Shown here: piece by piece, positions 5,588-12,504 of the stretch
How positions within the stretch are numbered: the stretch's first letter is position 1
Layout: each line of letters starts with the position of its first letter
IMG/VR virus record: IMGVR_UViG_3300032164_000072
Span: 1-23,458 of that record
Strand: one strand, 5' to 3'
Source of the DNA: a virus
DNA length: 23,458 nt
Notes under the pieces: generated by a model
Seen by the model: the letters and a program-made list of their open reading frames with translations, nothing else
What the model was told of the DNA's origin: nothing
Databases searched by the model: none
Made by a program: the position numbers and the translations under genes

Positions 5588-5929
5588 ATGAAGGCGGCAC
5601 TCGATAAGATACCAGAAAAGATTAAAGAGTTGGTGACCAGAAACGTGGACGATCTCGTGGAGGCATGGGCGAATTGTGGCGGAGACCCATTGACGATATC
5701 CTTCTCCGCAAAAATCGGATTTAAAAAGGAGAAGCCCATCTGTGAGACCTCAATCTCTTTTATAAAAGAAAAAATTAGCGATTCGATAACTTTCGAATGG
5801 GAAAACCGGCAACTCGATCTTAAACTGAAGGAAGCGGTAGATGCGCTTAGGCCAGACGGAAAGGATGGTATGGAATCAGTGACGATTTCATCCGGCGGCT
5901 ATTCGGTGACATTAGAGGCGAAAGAGTGA
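5588..5929 (+). CDS. hypothetical phage protein (113 aa)
   Basis: A 113-residue acidic/basic alternating protein with no cysteine cluster or membrane segment. It contains alternating beta-type segments (LTISFSAKIGF, ETSISFI, SVTISSGGYSVTLEA), suggesting a small beta-sheet fold. A strong ribosome site (AAGGAGG) precedes ATG 5588. Its TGA overlaps the GTG of the next small gene. No family recognised. Confidence 0.65.
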   Translation: MKAALDKIPEKIKELVTRNVDDLVEAWANCGGDPLTISFSAKIGFKKEKPICETSISFIKEKISDSITFEWENRQLDLKLKEAVDALRPDGKDGMESVTISSGGYSVTLEAKE

Positions 5930-6096
5930 CAAGGGATCGCCTTAAATGGATCATTAGTGGTCTTGATTTTGAATGCCTGACAGATTGGGAAGGGAAATTT
6001 GTAGAGGATATAGAGGCATTTTTCGGCAGGCATGGGGACCTGACCGAAAGACAGGAGGAAATATTGGAGCGATTGTATCGAGAAAAGGGGAGATAA
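5926..6096 (+). CDS. small hypothetical protein (56 aa)
   Basis: A 56-residue helical protein (..RLKWIISGLDFECLTDWEGKFVEDIEAFFGRHGDLTERQEEILERLYREKGR) starting at GTG 5926 in a GTGA overlap with the preceding stop. The C-terminal half (DLTERQEEILERLY) resembles a widespread short phage motif found in small proteins encoded beside HNH nucleases and recombination genes, which supports it being real. No catalytic residues are evident. Confidence 0.65.
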   Translation: MTRDRLKWIISGLDFECLTDWEGKFVEDIEAFFGRHGDLTERQEEILERLYREKGR

Positions 6097-6102
6097 AAAG
6101 GA

Positions 6103-6417
6103 ATGCCTGAAGTAAGATCCTTTCCCAAACTTCACCGAGAACGTCTTAAAGGGGATGCCTATCGGGAGTTTGCACAAGAAATCCTCAGAAGGGACGGATA
6201 TAGATGTCGGCATTGCGGGTCCATGAAGGGGTTGACGATTCATCATCTAATCAAGCGGTCGCAGTTGGGAGGGGACACGGCTGGGAATGTCATAATTTTG
6301 TGTTTGGCCGATCATGAGGCAGTTGAACGCAATGAACTGAAGATCGAGGTATTAGATGTGGTTATAAAATTCCATAACCGAGAGGAGGCCAGAGATGAAG
6401 AAGCAAAGCAGCCGTAG
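6103..6417 (+). CDS. HNH endonuclease
   Basis: A 104-residue HNH-family nuclease. CRHCG (about 35-39) gives the first zinc-binding pair, LTIHHLIKRSQLGGD contains the HH catalytic core, and GNVIILCLADHEAVER gives the N and the final zinc/His element. Such small HNH proteins in phages act in DNA packaging near the terminase or as stand-alone homing endonucleases. This one lies upstream of the packaging module among accessory genes, so either is possible. Start ATG 6103 follows an in-frame stop and uses GGGGAG ten bases upstream. The 3' end overlaps the next gene. Confidence 0.82.
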   Translation: MPEVRSFPKLHRERLKGDAYREFAQEILRRDGYRCRHCGSMKGLTIHHLIKRSQLGGDTAGNVIILCLADHEAVERNELKIEVLDVVIKFHNREEARDEEAKQP

Positions 6418-6586
6418 AATGAGAATCTCCATGTTTCTGGTTAGGAAATTAATCCCCGGCTACCATTTGAGGCATAACCCGAAACGGCATGGAGAGAAAA
6501 AAGAAGATGTTCCTGTTTGCACAACAGAGATAACGTTTAGTTGCCCGGTAGGTCCAACGAATCAATCATCACTAATCCAGAGGTGA
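6395..6586 (+). CDS. small basic hypothetical protein (63 aa)
   Basis: A 63-residue, strongly basic N-terminal protein (MKKQSSRRMRISMFLVRKLIPGYHLRHNPKRHGEKK..). AGGAGG lies upstream of ATG 6395 within the end of the HNH gene, giving a 23-base overlap. There are two cysteines in the C-terminal third. I recognise no family; the basic N-terminus could bind nucleic acid. Confidence 0.45.
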   Translation: MKKQSSRRMRISMFLVRKLIPGYHLRHNPKRHGEKKEDVPVCTTEITFSCPVGPTNQSSLIQR

Positions 6587-6590
6587 CGAA

Positions 6591-6791
6591 ATGATAGAGA
6601 TAATCAACCAATGCTACATCTGTAAGGAATGGTTTGAGGAAAAGGTGCTGAAGCCGATCTGTATTCCAGACCAATCGGGATATGTGGAAAAACCTGTATG
6701 CCCCGGATGCCTCGATGAGATAAAGACCCGATCGGAGGGAATCCCCAAGAAAACCCCGGGGGGATTATTACTGGACAGAAAAGACGGATAA
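6591..6791 (+). CDS. small zinc-ribbon protein (66 aa)
   Basis: A 66-residue protein with CYICKEWF (C8, C11) and CPGC (about 38-41), forming a likely four-cysteine zinc ribbon. A good ribosome site (AGAGGTG) precedes ATG 6591. Such ribbons are common in phage early regions and may recruit nucleic acid or protein partners; the specific role is unknown. It is spaced four bases from the preceding stop. Confidence 0.6.
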   Translation: MIEIINQCYICKEWFEEKVLKPICIPDQSGYVEKPVCPGCLDEIKTRSEGIPKKTPGGLLLDRKDG

Positions 6792-6848
6792 GTTAAGAAA
6801 ATAATACTATGTGGCAAAGTGAAATTAGTTGCCTTTCAGGAGGATGAA

Positions 6849-7538
6849 ATGGGCTTGAATAAGCAAAGAGGAAATATGTTTCCCTGGGTCACCCACACCA
6901 TAAACCCGATCAAGGGTTGCCTCCATGATTGCAGTTATTGTTATTTGAGATCGCTACTGTTCTTTGAGATGACGCCCCGGTTTGAGGAAAGAGAGGTAAA
7001 AAGAGGGCTTGGCAAGGGGAGAGTGATCTTTGTGGGATCGGCCAGCGACATGTGGGGAGTGTGGGTTCCGGATGTCCAAATCCATGCGGTTCTGGAACAG
7101 TGCATGAAATATCCGGATAACACCTATCTCTTCCAGTCCAAGAATCCTGAAAGATTCAAGAATTTCATATTCCCTCCCAAAACGATCCTTGGCACCACCA
7201 TAGAGACGAACAGGCAGGGGCTGATACAAAGCAAGGCCCCAAAGGTGGAAAGTAGGGTTCAGGCTATGGTGGCTTTCAAGGATGCAAGGAAAATGGTGTC
7301 CCTTGAGCCGATCATGGACTTTGACCTGGAAGCGATGGTGAGGATGATCTCATTGGTCGGGCCTGAGTTTGTGAGCATTGGCGCGGATAGCAAGAATCAC
7401 GCGTTAATGGAACCTTCCTGGAAGAAGGTGAGGGAATTGATTGAAAGGTTGGGAGGAATTACGGAGGTTAGGGAGAAGGAGAATCTGGAAAGGCTGAAGT
7501 CTACAGTCAATAAAGGTCAACATTTATGGGGAAATTGA
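6849..7538 (+). CDS. phage Gp37/Gp68-family radical-SAM-like protein (DUF5131 type)
   Basis: A 229-residue protein with INPIKGCLHDCSYCYLRS at about 18-35. Cysteines 24, 28 and 31 form a CX3CX2C pattern that in radical-SAM enzymes holds a 4Fe-4S cluster. RVIFVGSASDMWG and the later TTIETN, VSLEPIMDF and SIGADSKNH segments fit the phage Gp37/Gp68 family. Members occur in many phages and prophages and their reaction is not established as far as I know. ATG 6849 has AGGAGG at 6838-6843; an in-frame GTG at 6819 is less well supported. The following small membrane-peptide gene starts two bases after the stop. Confidence 0.82.
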   Translation: MGLNKQRGNMFPWVTHTINPIKGCLHDCSYCYLRSLLFFEMTPRFEEREVKRGLGKGRVIFVGSASDMWGVWVPDVQIHAVLEQCMKYPDNTYLFQSKNPERFKNFIFPPKTILGTTIETNRQGLIQSKAPKVESRVQAMVAFKDARKMVSLEPIMDFDLEAMVRMISLVGPEFVSIGADSKNHALMEPSWKKVRELIERLGGITEVREKENLERLKSTVNKGQHLWGN

Positions 7539-7539
7539 A

Positions 7540-7629
7540 ATGTGGATCCTCGGAATTTTCTGTATCATTTGGGCTTGCTATGGAATGTGGATAATCCATA
7601 AAAAGAGGAAAATGAGAAGCACCATTTGA
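7540..7629 (+). CDS. tiny single-span membrane peptide (29 aa)
   Basis: ATG 7540 opens a 29-residue peptide, MWILGIFCIIWACYGMWIIHKKRKMRSTI: one hydrophobic segment followed by a positively charged tail, i.e. an N-out/C-in membrane peptide by the positive-inside rule. It starts just after the stop of the preceding gene with GGGGA upstream. Very short phage membrane peptides are often real but seldom annotated. No function can be assigned. Confidence 0.45.
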   Translation: MWILGIFCIIWACYGMWIIHKKRKMRSTI

Positions 7630-7662
7630 TATAGACAATCCCTATAGAAACGGAACAATAAA

Positions 7663-7896
7663 ATGCCAATCTGTAAGGATTGCAGGAGACCATTCACCAA
7701 GAATGTGTGGGAAAGAACCCGGAAATTCTGCATTCCATGCTCCGACAGAAGAGCAAAGGAGCAAGGCCACTTCGATAGGATTCATGGCGGATCGGTGCTT
7801 AATGCAAGGATTAGGGCCGATGGCTCTGGCAATCCGAAAATATGGACTTCAGGAGATTATGACCAGGGATTTTTGGAGAGCTTGGTCCCGAAATAA
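7663..7896 (+). CDS. small zinc-binding protein (77 aa)
   Basis: A 77-residue protein with CKDCRRPFTKNVWERTRKFCIPC in its first 27 residues: two CxxC pairs 16 apart, a classic treble-clef or ribbon zinc site. The rest is polar. The ribosome site is weak. An overlapping frame from 7703 is also open but lacks the cysteine pattern, so this frame is chosen. Probably a nucleic-acid-associated phage protein; no family name. Confidence 0.55.
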   Translation: MPICKDCRRPFTKNVWERTRKFCIPCSDRRAKEQGHFDRIHGGSVLNARIRADGSGNPKIWTSGDYDQGFLESLVPK

Positions 7897-7906
7897 AGGG
7901 AACAAT

Positions 7907-8015
7907 GGAAACAAAGCGCAAGATAGTGAAATGACTTAGGGAATTTGTGGTATTATGCTGAAATGTTTCCATAGAAAGAAATGATAGGAAACAATAGGAA
8001 ACAAATGAGGAAACA
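7907..8015. repeat. cluster of GGAAACA repeats at the small-terminase start
   Basis: GGAAACA occurs on the + strand at 7907-7913, 7987-7993, 7997-8003 and 8009-8015, and inverted at 7964-7970. A near copy, GGAACA, is at 7899-7904. The last three are spaced 10 and 12 bases apart, close to helical repeat. Known: pac or cos recognition sites often lie in or beside the small terminase gene. Inferred: a terminase-binding or operator site. The motif is short and A-rich, so chance clustering must be tested. Confidence 0.5.
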
Positions 8016-8676
8016 CATAGACTATGACCAGCTTCAGATTCTTGCCGATTTGAAGCTCACCAAGGCAGAGATGTCCAGAAGGCTCGGGGTCGGACGTCCG
8101 GCCATAACAAAGGCCATCAGAAAGCTCAAGGGATATGCTACGAGAGTTGTGGCGCTTGAAAAGGCCAAGGAATACGGAGTGATTCAGTTCAACGTGATGC
8201 AGGATCATCTGGATGACCTGAAATATTTAAAGGAGATCTTAGATCCTGTACACCGATATAACATGGGAGACAAAGAAGGTTTCATAGCGATGCAGAGAAA
8301 GATCGAGTCTCAGTCAGCGGAAGGGGAGCCCGACCAGGAAGGGAAAAGAAAACAGAAATTGAACCGGGGCAGAAAGATCAAGAGAGAGCAGAAGATTGAG
8401 ACCTTCGATTTTACCATGGATCCCCGGCTCCTTGAGACAAGGATTATTGAGGTGAGACTGAAATGCAGAGATTTTATCCTTGAAGCCTGGAAGACTGTTG
8501 CAAGCAAGGAAGAGGTTGAAGCCTTCAGGGAGACGTTCATAGAGACGCTCAGGGAGGTGAACTCCGAGATGAAGTGCCCGAACTGTGGGCATATATGGGA
8601 GACCGATGCGGCAGAAAGATTCGTCGACAGGCTTAGATCGAAACGAATTATCAGACCAGACATTATCCTACATTGA
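8005..8676 (+). CDS. terS: probable terminase small subunit
   Basis: A 223-residue protein with an N-terminal helix-turn-helix (YDQLQILADLKLTKAEMSRRLGVGRPAITKAIRKLKG), a helical middle, a basic linker (KRKQKLNRGRKIKREQK) and a C-terminal CPNC motif. Its position directly upstream of, and overlapping, the large terminase plus the N-terminal DNA-binding domain make it the probable small terminase, which binds the packaging site and regulates the ATPase. ATG 8005 has AGGA with good spacing; an in-frame ATG at 7981 has a poor site and lies within the repeat cluster. It overlaps the large subunit start by about 70 bases. Confidence 0.7.
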   Translation: MRKHIDYDQLQILADLKLTKAEMSRRLGVGRPAITKAIRKLKGYATRVVALEKAKEYGVIQFNVMQDHLDDLKYLKEILDPVHRYNMGDKEGFIAMQRKIESQSAEGEPDQEGKRKQKLNRGRKIKREQKIETFDFTMDPRLLETRIIEVRLKCRDFILEAWKTVASKEEVEAFRETFIETLREVNSEMKCPNCGHIWETDAAERFVDRLRSKRIIRPDIILH

Positions 8677-10798
8677 GGATAGGCTGAACCTGAAGAGGAA
8701 AAGGGCGTTCAACTTTAAGATTGACCTGCCGGTCCCTTTCCCTAAGCAGGCATTTGCCATCGAGCATCTCAAGAAAAGGAATGTCTTCAAGGTCGGGAGA
8801 AGGGGCGGGAAGACCGTCCTTGTCTCGATCATAGCGGGGAATAAATTTAGGGAAAAGAGAAGGATTCTTTATGCTGCCCCTACCACTGAGCAGCTTGACA
8901 GGTTCTGGACCACGGTCACAAGGGCCCTTGCGAAGCCAATAGAACAAGGGGTTCTGTACAAGAACGAGACACTCCATTTGATCGAGATCCCTGGGACGGA
9001 ATATCGGATTAAGGCAAAGACTGCCTGGAATGCAGATACTTTGCGTGGAGACTATTCGGATCTTCTCATCCTCGATGAGTGGCAGTTGATGAATGAGGAT
9101 GCCTGGGAGTTTGTGGGTGCACCGATGCTTCTTGATAACGATGGGGATGCGATTTTTCTATTCACGCCGCCATCCCTCCACAGCCGGTCGGTGAGCAAAG
9201 CCAAGGATCTTCAGCACGCATCGAAGATGTATGAGAAATACAGAGATGATGAAACCGGAAGGTGGGCCACGTTTCACTGGACCTCTCACGATAATCCAAC
9301 CCTGAGTAATAAGGCTTTATTGGATATCACAAAAGACATGACTTCTATCGCCTATAACATAGAGATCATGGCCCAGGATATAGACCAGGCCCCTGGTGCG
9401 CTTTGGAAAAAGGAAGATATAGAACACAACCGGGTATTTAAGGCCCCTGAATTGTCGAGGATAGTCGTAGGGGTTGATCCTTCGACGACAAGCGGAGGGG
9501 ACGAGGCCGGGATAATAACGGCAGGAAGGGGAGGGGAGGACGGGTACGTTTTATCGGATGATAGTATCCAGGGGAGTCCCTTGGTTTGGGCGACTGCGGC
9601 GGTCACCGCGTTCCACAAGTTCAAGGCGGATCGGATAGTTGCTGAGTGTGTACCCATTGATAGTGAGGCCCTAACAAAGGAAGGATGGAAGCCTCCAGTA
9701 GATCTTCGTGTTGGAGACCACATATTAGGCTATGATTTAAGCACGGACACATGTAAGTGGACTAAAATAATTGCCTTAAATTTTGGTTATGATGAAGTCA
9801 TTACTTATGGCAATTCAAGTTTTCATGTGCGATGCACTCGGAACCACAAATGGCCGATGAGAATTGAGAGCCGTGCGGGAAGAGCCAAGTATGGCAAGCG
9901 TTTGAAATGTAGTAAGAAAACTCAAGGCATGTTTACTATTGATGAAATGCTGAGAAGTTGGCGGCGTGCAAGAATGATTCAATGTGTTCCAGCGGATATA
10001 GGTAGTGGCATTGTTATAGCTAAATTTACTGATTGGATAGATCGTAACAATGCGGTTCGTAAGGTTTTGCAAATGAGCAGACAACAAAGAATTGGCTTTA
10101 TCTATGGAATGCTTCTCGGCGAAGGCACGCTTACGAAATGTGGGGGCGTACAGTTCAGTCAAAATCCAGGAGCAATAAATGATGCGTTTCTTCTTGCCTG
10201 TTTCCTTGAAGGGGTCCCTGCGAGTCATTGCCGAATTAATAGAAAGAAATGGAACGGAGAAGATCGTATTAGTTATCGAACATGGCTTCACAGATCACGT
10301 ACACTCCTTATAGAAAAGGTTCAAGAACTAAGGAGTAAGTCAGAAGAGGTTTGGTGTCCCACGACCCAACTTGAGACATGGGTAATGAGACAAGATGAGA
10401 GGATCACAATCACGGGCAATTCAAATAATGGCGGGGAGATGGTGGAACTCACGATCAAACAGGTCGATCATTCCATTCCCGTCAAACTTGTCCATGCATC
10501 CAGAGGAAAATTTACGAGGGCCGAGCCCATAGCGGCCAACTATGAGAAGGGAAGGGTTCATCATGTCGGAAAATTCGATGCACTTGAGCGGGAGCAATGC
10601 CTATGGATTCCGGGCGATCCGTCTCCGAATCGCATGGATGCCGCAGTTTGGGCCCTGACTGAACTTTTACTGAGGGCAACCCCGGGATTTGGTTTTGCGG
10701 GAAGATCCTATGAGCGGGAAACCAAAGCGGAGGAGAAGAAACAACCTTCCCGGAATATACGAGATCGGTTCATAGACAGATTTGACAGGGGGGATTGA
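8606..10798 (+). CDS. terL: terminase large subunit interrupted by an intein
   Basis: The 730-residue precursor is the packaging motor. Its ATPase half has a Walker-A-like GRRGGKT (64-70) and a Walker B/catalytic LLILDEW (D157, E158). The RNase-H-like nuclease half has VVGVDPS (D291) and, after splicing, the joined motif DRIVAE-SNNGGEMVE. Residues 348-605 are an intein with Cys at its first position and Ser as the +1 residue. Removing it leaves about 472 residues, a normal TerL length. Start ATG 8606 has GGGAG nearby; the GTG at 8585 is an alternative. The C-terminal tail (RSYERETKAEEKKQPSRNIRDRF) is basic. Its stop overlaps the next ATG. Confidence 0.93.
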   Translation: MRQKDSSTGLDRNELSDQTLSYIEDRLNLKRKRAFNFKIDLPVPFPKQAFAIEHLKKRNVFKVGRRGGKTVLVSIIAGNKFREKRRILYAAPTTEQLDRFWTTVTRALAKPIEQGVLYKNETLHLIEIPGTEYRIKAKTAWNADTLRGDYSDLLILDEWQLMNEDAWEFVGAPMLLDNDGDAIFLFTPPSLHSRSVSKAKDLQHASKMYEKYRDDETGRWATFHWTSHDNPTLSNKALLDITKDMTSIAYNIEIMAQDIDQAPGALWKKEDIEHNRVFKAPELSRIVVGVDPSTTSGGDEAGIITAGRGGEDGYVLSDDSIQGSPLVWATAAVTAFHKFKADRIVAECVPIDSEALTKEGWKPPVDLRVGDHILGYDLSTDTCKWTKIIALNFGYDEVITYGNSSFHVRCTRNHKWPMRIESRAGRAKYGKRLKCSKKTQGMFTIDEMLRSWRRARMIQCVPADIGSGIVIAKFTDWIDRNNAVRKVLQMSRQQRIGFIYGMLLGEGTLTKCGGVQFSQNPGAINDAFLLACFLEGVPASHCRINRKKWNGEDRISYRTWLHRSRTLLIEKVQELRSKSEEVWCPTTQLETWVMRQDERITITGNSNNGGEMVELTIKQVDHSIPVKLVHASRGKFTRAEPIAANYEKGRVHHVGKFDALEREQCLWIPGDPSPNRMDAAVWALTELLLRATPGFGFAGRSYERETKAEEKKQPSRNIRDRFIDRFDRGD
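9647..10420 (+). mobile_element. intein within terL, with LAGLIDADG-like endonuclease remnant
   Basis: A 258-residue in-frame insertion. Block A is CVPIDSEALTKEGWK (1-15), block B is HVRCTRNHKW with T64 and H67, block F is CPTTQLETWVMRQ (237-249), and block G ends ITGN followed by Ser. The penultimate residue is Gly rather than the usual His. A LAGLIDADG-like helix (FIYGMLLGEGTL, about 151-162) suggests a small or reduced homing endonuclease; only one such motif is evident, so it may act as a dimer or be decaying. DNA is more AT-rich than the flanking exteins. It sits exactly between conserved Glu and Ser-Asn-Asn-Gly-Gly of the nuclease motif. Confidence 0.92.
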
Positions 10799-11016
10799 TG
10801 ACCCAGGACAAAAAAGAGAATAATGGTGACTGCTACCTCATTGGATGGAAGCCCATCTGCGAGGTTATGGGCATTATTTCCCCGAAAACGGCCCGGGCGA
10901 TCATAAAGAGGGCCAATATTCCGGTAGGGAGGATATGGGTGAAAAAGATTTATCGGCCCGCTATAAGGAAATCGATTTTACTGGAATGCCTTGACAAGAT
11001 GGCGTATCAGTCATGA
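10798..11016 (+). CDS. small HTH DNA-binding protein (72 aa)
   Basis: A 72-residue protein resembling excisionase/MerR-type winged-helix proteins: YLIGWKPICEVMGIISPKTARAIIKRANIPVGRIWVKKIYRPAIRKSILLECLD, i.e. a helix-turn-helix followed by a strand and an alpha segment. Start ATG 10798 overlaps the terL stop (TGATG) with GGGGGG upstream; an in-frame TTG at 10795 is less likely. Similar small HTH proteins sit between terminase and portal in many phages and may be packaging or late regulators. Confidence 0.62.
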   Translation: MTQDKKENNGDCYLIGWKPICEVMGIISPKTARAIIKRANIPVGRIWVKKIYRPAIRKSILLECLDKMAYQS

Positions 11017-11077
11017 ATTTAGAGACACGAGTATCAACTTTACCTCACTTTACCCTCGTTAGGATTAAGATTGCATA

Positions 11078-11107
11078 TTGACAACCGAATCTTTCTGCAT
11101 GTAACAT
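11078..11107 (+). promoter_or_regulatory. candidate sigma70-type promoter
   Basis: A perfect TTGACA (11078-11083) is followed 18 bases later by TAACAT (11102-11107). It lies in the longest gene-free stretch of the window (11017-11416), upstream of a terminator. The -10 is imperfect, so the call is moderate. Confidence 0.4.
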
Positions 11108-11114
11108 TATATTC

Positions 11115-11328
11115 TGAAGTTTGGATTGCAGAAACAGAACATAATCAAAGCCACCGGGGGAACCTCGGGAAGAGCGGCCAGAGGTGTCGTGTAGCAATGC
11201 GAACCAATGAAGGTCGAACCATGTCTTTTGTGGAGTTCAACATTGTTTCATTGAGAACTATCTCTCATCTAACCCTCCTTTCTTTCTGATAGGCGCCCCT
11301 TGTGCGATACAGGGGACGCCTTTTTTGT
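11115..11328 (+). ncRNA. possible small RNA between promoter and terminator
   Basis: The 400 bases from 11017 to 11416 contain no convincing gene. They do contain a promoter-like site, about 210 bases with local pairing potential (CCGGGGGAACCTCGG near 11150; ACCTC/GAGGT near 11160-11185), and a rho-independent terminator. That arrangement fits a short untranslated transcript. Alternatively it is simply the leader of the downstream operon with a read-through terminator. I recognise no known RNA family. Confidence 0.25.
11294..11328 (+). terminator. rho-independent terminator
   Basis: GGCG-CCCCTTGT (11294-11305) pairs with ACAGGGGACGCC (11311-11322), with one bulged base on each arm, and is followed by TTTTTT at 11323-11328. 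It closes the packaging gene block or the candidate RNA and lies about 90 bases before the next gene. Confidence 0.8.
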
Positions 11329-11416
11329 TTTCGGGAGCTATAAGAAATGGGGAACAAGCTGGTGAGGAAGCTAAGGAAAATATCATGAATGATTTGGTGT
11401 CCCTGGAGCTGAACGA

Positions 11417-12157
11417 GTGAAATGTGAATTTTGTGGAGGCAACATAGTTGAGGACCAGTGGAACCCATTCGGGGGCGAAAAATGCATGATGTGCGGGAGA
11501 AAACCGAAGACAGAGGAAACTATGAGCAATCGGTTAAATCCGGAAAAGGAAGAAATGGTAAAGGCCCTCTTAAAAGATCATTCCATCAGGGATATCATCA
11601 AGGAAACCGGGGTGGCGAAGAATACGATTATACGGATTAGGAACGAGAATTTTACAGAGGAAGAAAAGGCCAAATTGAAAAAGTGGGCTAACGTGAAAGG
11701 GCGGAACAAAAGGGAATTGGAAAGGGAGGATCTGGAAGCGACAGAGCAACGGAGGGAGACGAAGGTGAATGAGGATCAAAAGACGAAAATTTGCAGCAAA
11801 TGCAAGGAACCAATGCTGCTAACAGAGGAACTTTTTTCACACAATCATTCGACTTCTGACGGCTGGGAAAGGTTTTGTAAGGCCTGTGCGAGCAAGATGA
11901 GGAAGGATCGAAAGGAAAAAACCGCAGGAAAGAATTCAGGGAACCGGAAACATGGCAACAATGGGGGTCGGGCGCGGAAGAGAACCCCCATAAAAGAAAT
12001 GCAGCTTGTCCGGGGAAGTGGCCCGATAATGAATTCGGAGCAGCTCTTCCGGACCTTTCGATACACGCTGGCCTATGAGATATGTGACGAGGTGGTCGGC
12101 CACATCAATCAGTTGAAGGAGAAACTTGCAAGTGAATTGCACCTGTCAAAAGCATAG
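11417..12157 (+). CDS. zinc-ribbon/HTH/zinc-finger phage protein (246 aa)
   Basis: The 246-residue protein has three parts. An N-terminal ribbon (C3, C6, C23, C26) is followed by a resolvase-like helix-turn-helix (about 43-77: EEMVKALLKDHSIRDIIKETGVAKNTIIRIRNEN). A second cysteine module (CSKCKEPMLLTEELFSHNHSTSDGWERFCKAC, C126/C129/C154/C157) leads to a very basic linker and helical C-terminus. The second module has the same layout as the two zinc modules of the HNH endonuclease at 15060. Start GTG 11417 has GGAG eight bases upstream. Location between terminase and portal suggests a late regulator or packaging accessory, but this is inference. Confidence 0.65.
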   Translation: MKCEFCGGNIVEDQWNPFGGEKCMMCGRKPKTEETMSNRLNPEKEEMVKALLKDHSIRDIIKETGVAKNTIIRIRNENFTEEEKAKLKKWANVKGRNKRELEREDLEATEQRRETKVNEDQKTKICSKCKEPMLLTEELFSHNHSTSDGWERFCKACASKMRKDRKEKTAGKNSGNRKHGNNGGRARKRTPIKEMQLVRGSGPIMNSEQLFRTFRYTLAYEICDEVVGHINQLKEKLASELHLSKA

Positions 12158-12256
12158 CCATGCTAAACCTATACATCTTGTGAACGGATATAGCGGTTTA
12201 CTGGGAGAAGATACCTGATAATAAAATGGCTAAAGAAACTTGATAAAAAGGACATT

Positions 12257-12379
12257 GTGATAGGCGGAGGACTCGTTCTTATAGGTGTTGGCTTCTGGCT
12301 TGTTCACCCGTCTTTTGCCTTCATATCGGTGGGTCTTGGGCTGTTCGGGCTGGGGACGGGACTGATAAAGGTGAAGTGA
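12257..12379 (+). CDS. small glycine-rich membrane protein (40 aa)
   Basis: GTG 12257, with AAGGA four bases upstream, opens a 40-residue protein made of two hydrophobic stretches (GGGLVLIGVGFWLVHPSFAFISVGLGLFGLGTGLI) and a short basic tail. It probably forms a hairpin in the membrane. A longer non-ATG extension upstream is open (..IIKWLKKLDKKDIV), possibly using CTG. Small two-span membrane proteins near phage structural genes can be holin-like, but there is no lysin beside it. Confidence 0.5.
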   Translation: MIGGGLVLIGVGFWLVHPSFAFISVGLGLFGLGTGLIKVK

Positions 12380-12450
12380 TCAGAAAATAATATTTTTTTA
12401 GATAGGGAACAAAATCGGGAGCGCGACCCGATTCCCAAATATTCAGAAGA

Positions 12451-12492
12451 GGCCGATTCCGTGATCACGGCGGGATTGGCCTTTTCTTTTTT
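12451..12492 (+). terminator. rho-independent terminator before the portal gene
   Basis: GGCC 12451-12454 pairs with GGCC 12478-12481, with an inner perfect palindrome CCGTGATCACGG at 12459-12470 and a small internal loop. It is followed by TTTTCTTTTTT. It lies 13 bases before the portal start codon, unusually close, so it may attenuate read-through rather than fully stop it. Confidence 0.7.
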
Positions 12493-12504
12493 GGGAGGGA
12501 TGCA

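Noticed and set aside
7703-7939. Open frame overlapping the zinc protein at 7663
   Set aside because: It lacks any motif, while the 7663 frame has two CxxC pairs; both cannot easily be real.
11190-11230. tRNA-like T-arm sequence (GGTCGAACC)
   Set aside because: No matching acceptor, D or anticodon arms are found around it; a tRNA cannot be folded.
11071-11289. 72-codon open frame in the 11017-11416 gap
   Set aside because: It begins with TTG overlapping the promoter-like -35, has no ribosome site, and its product is compositionally unlike a protein domain.
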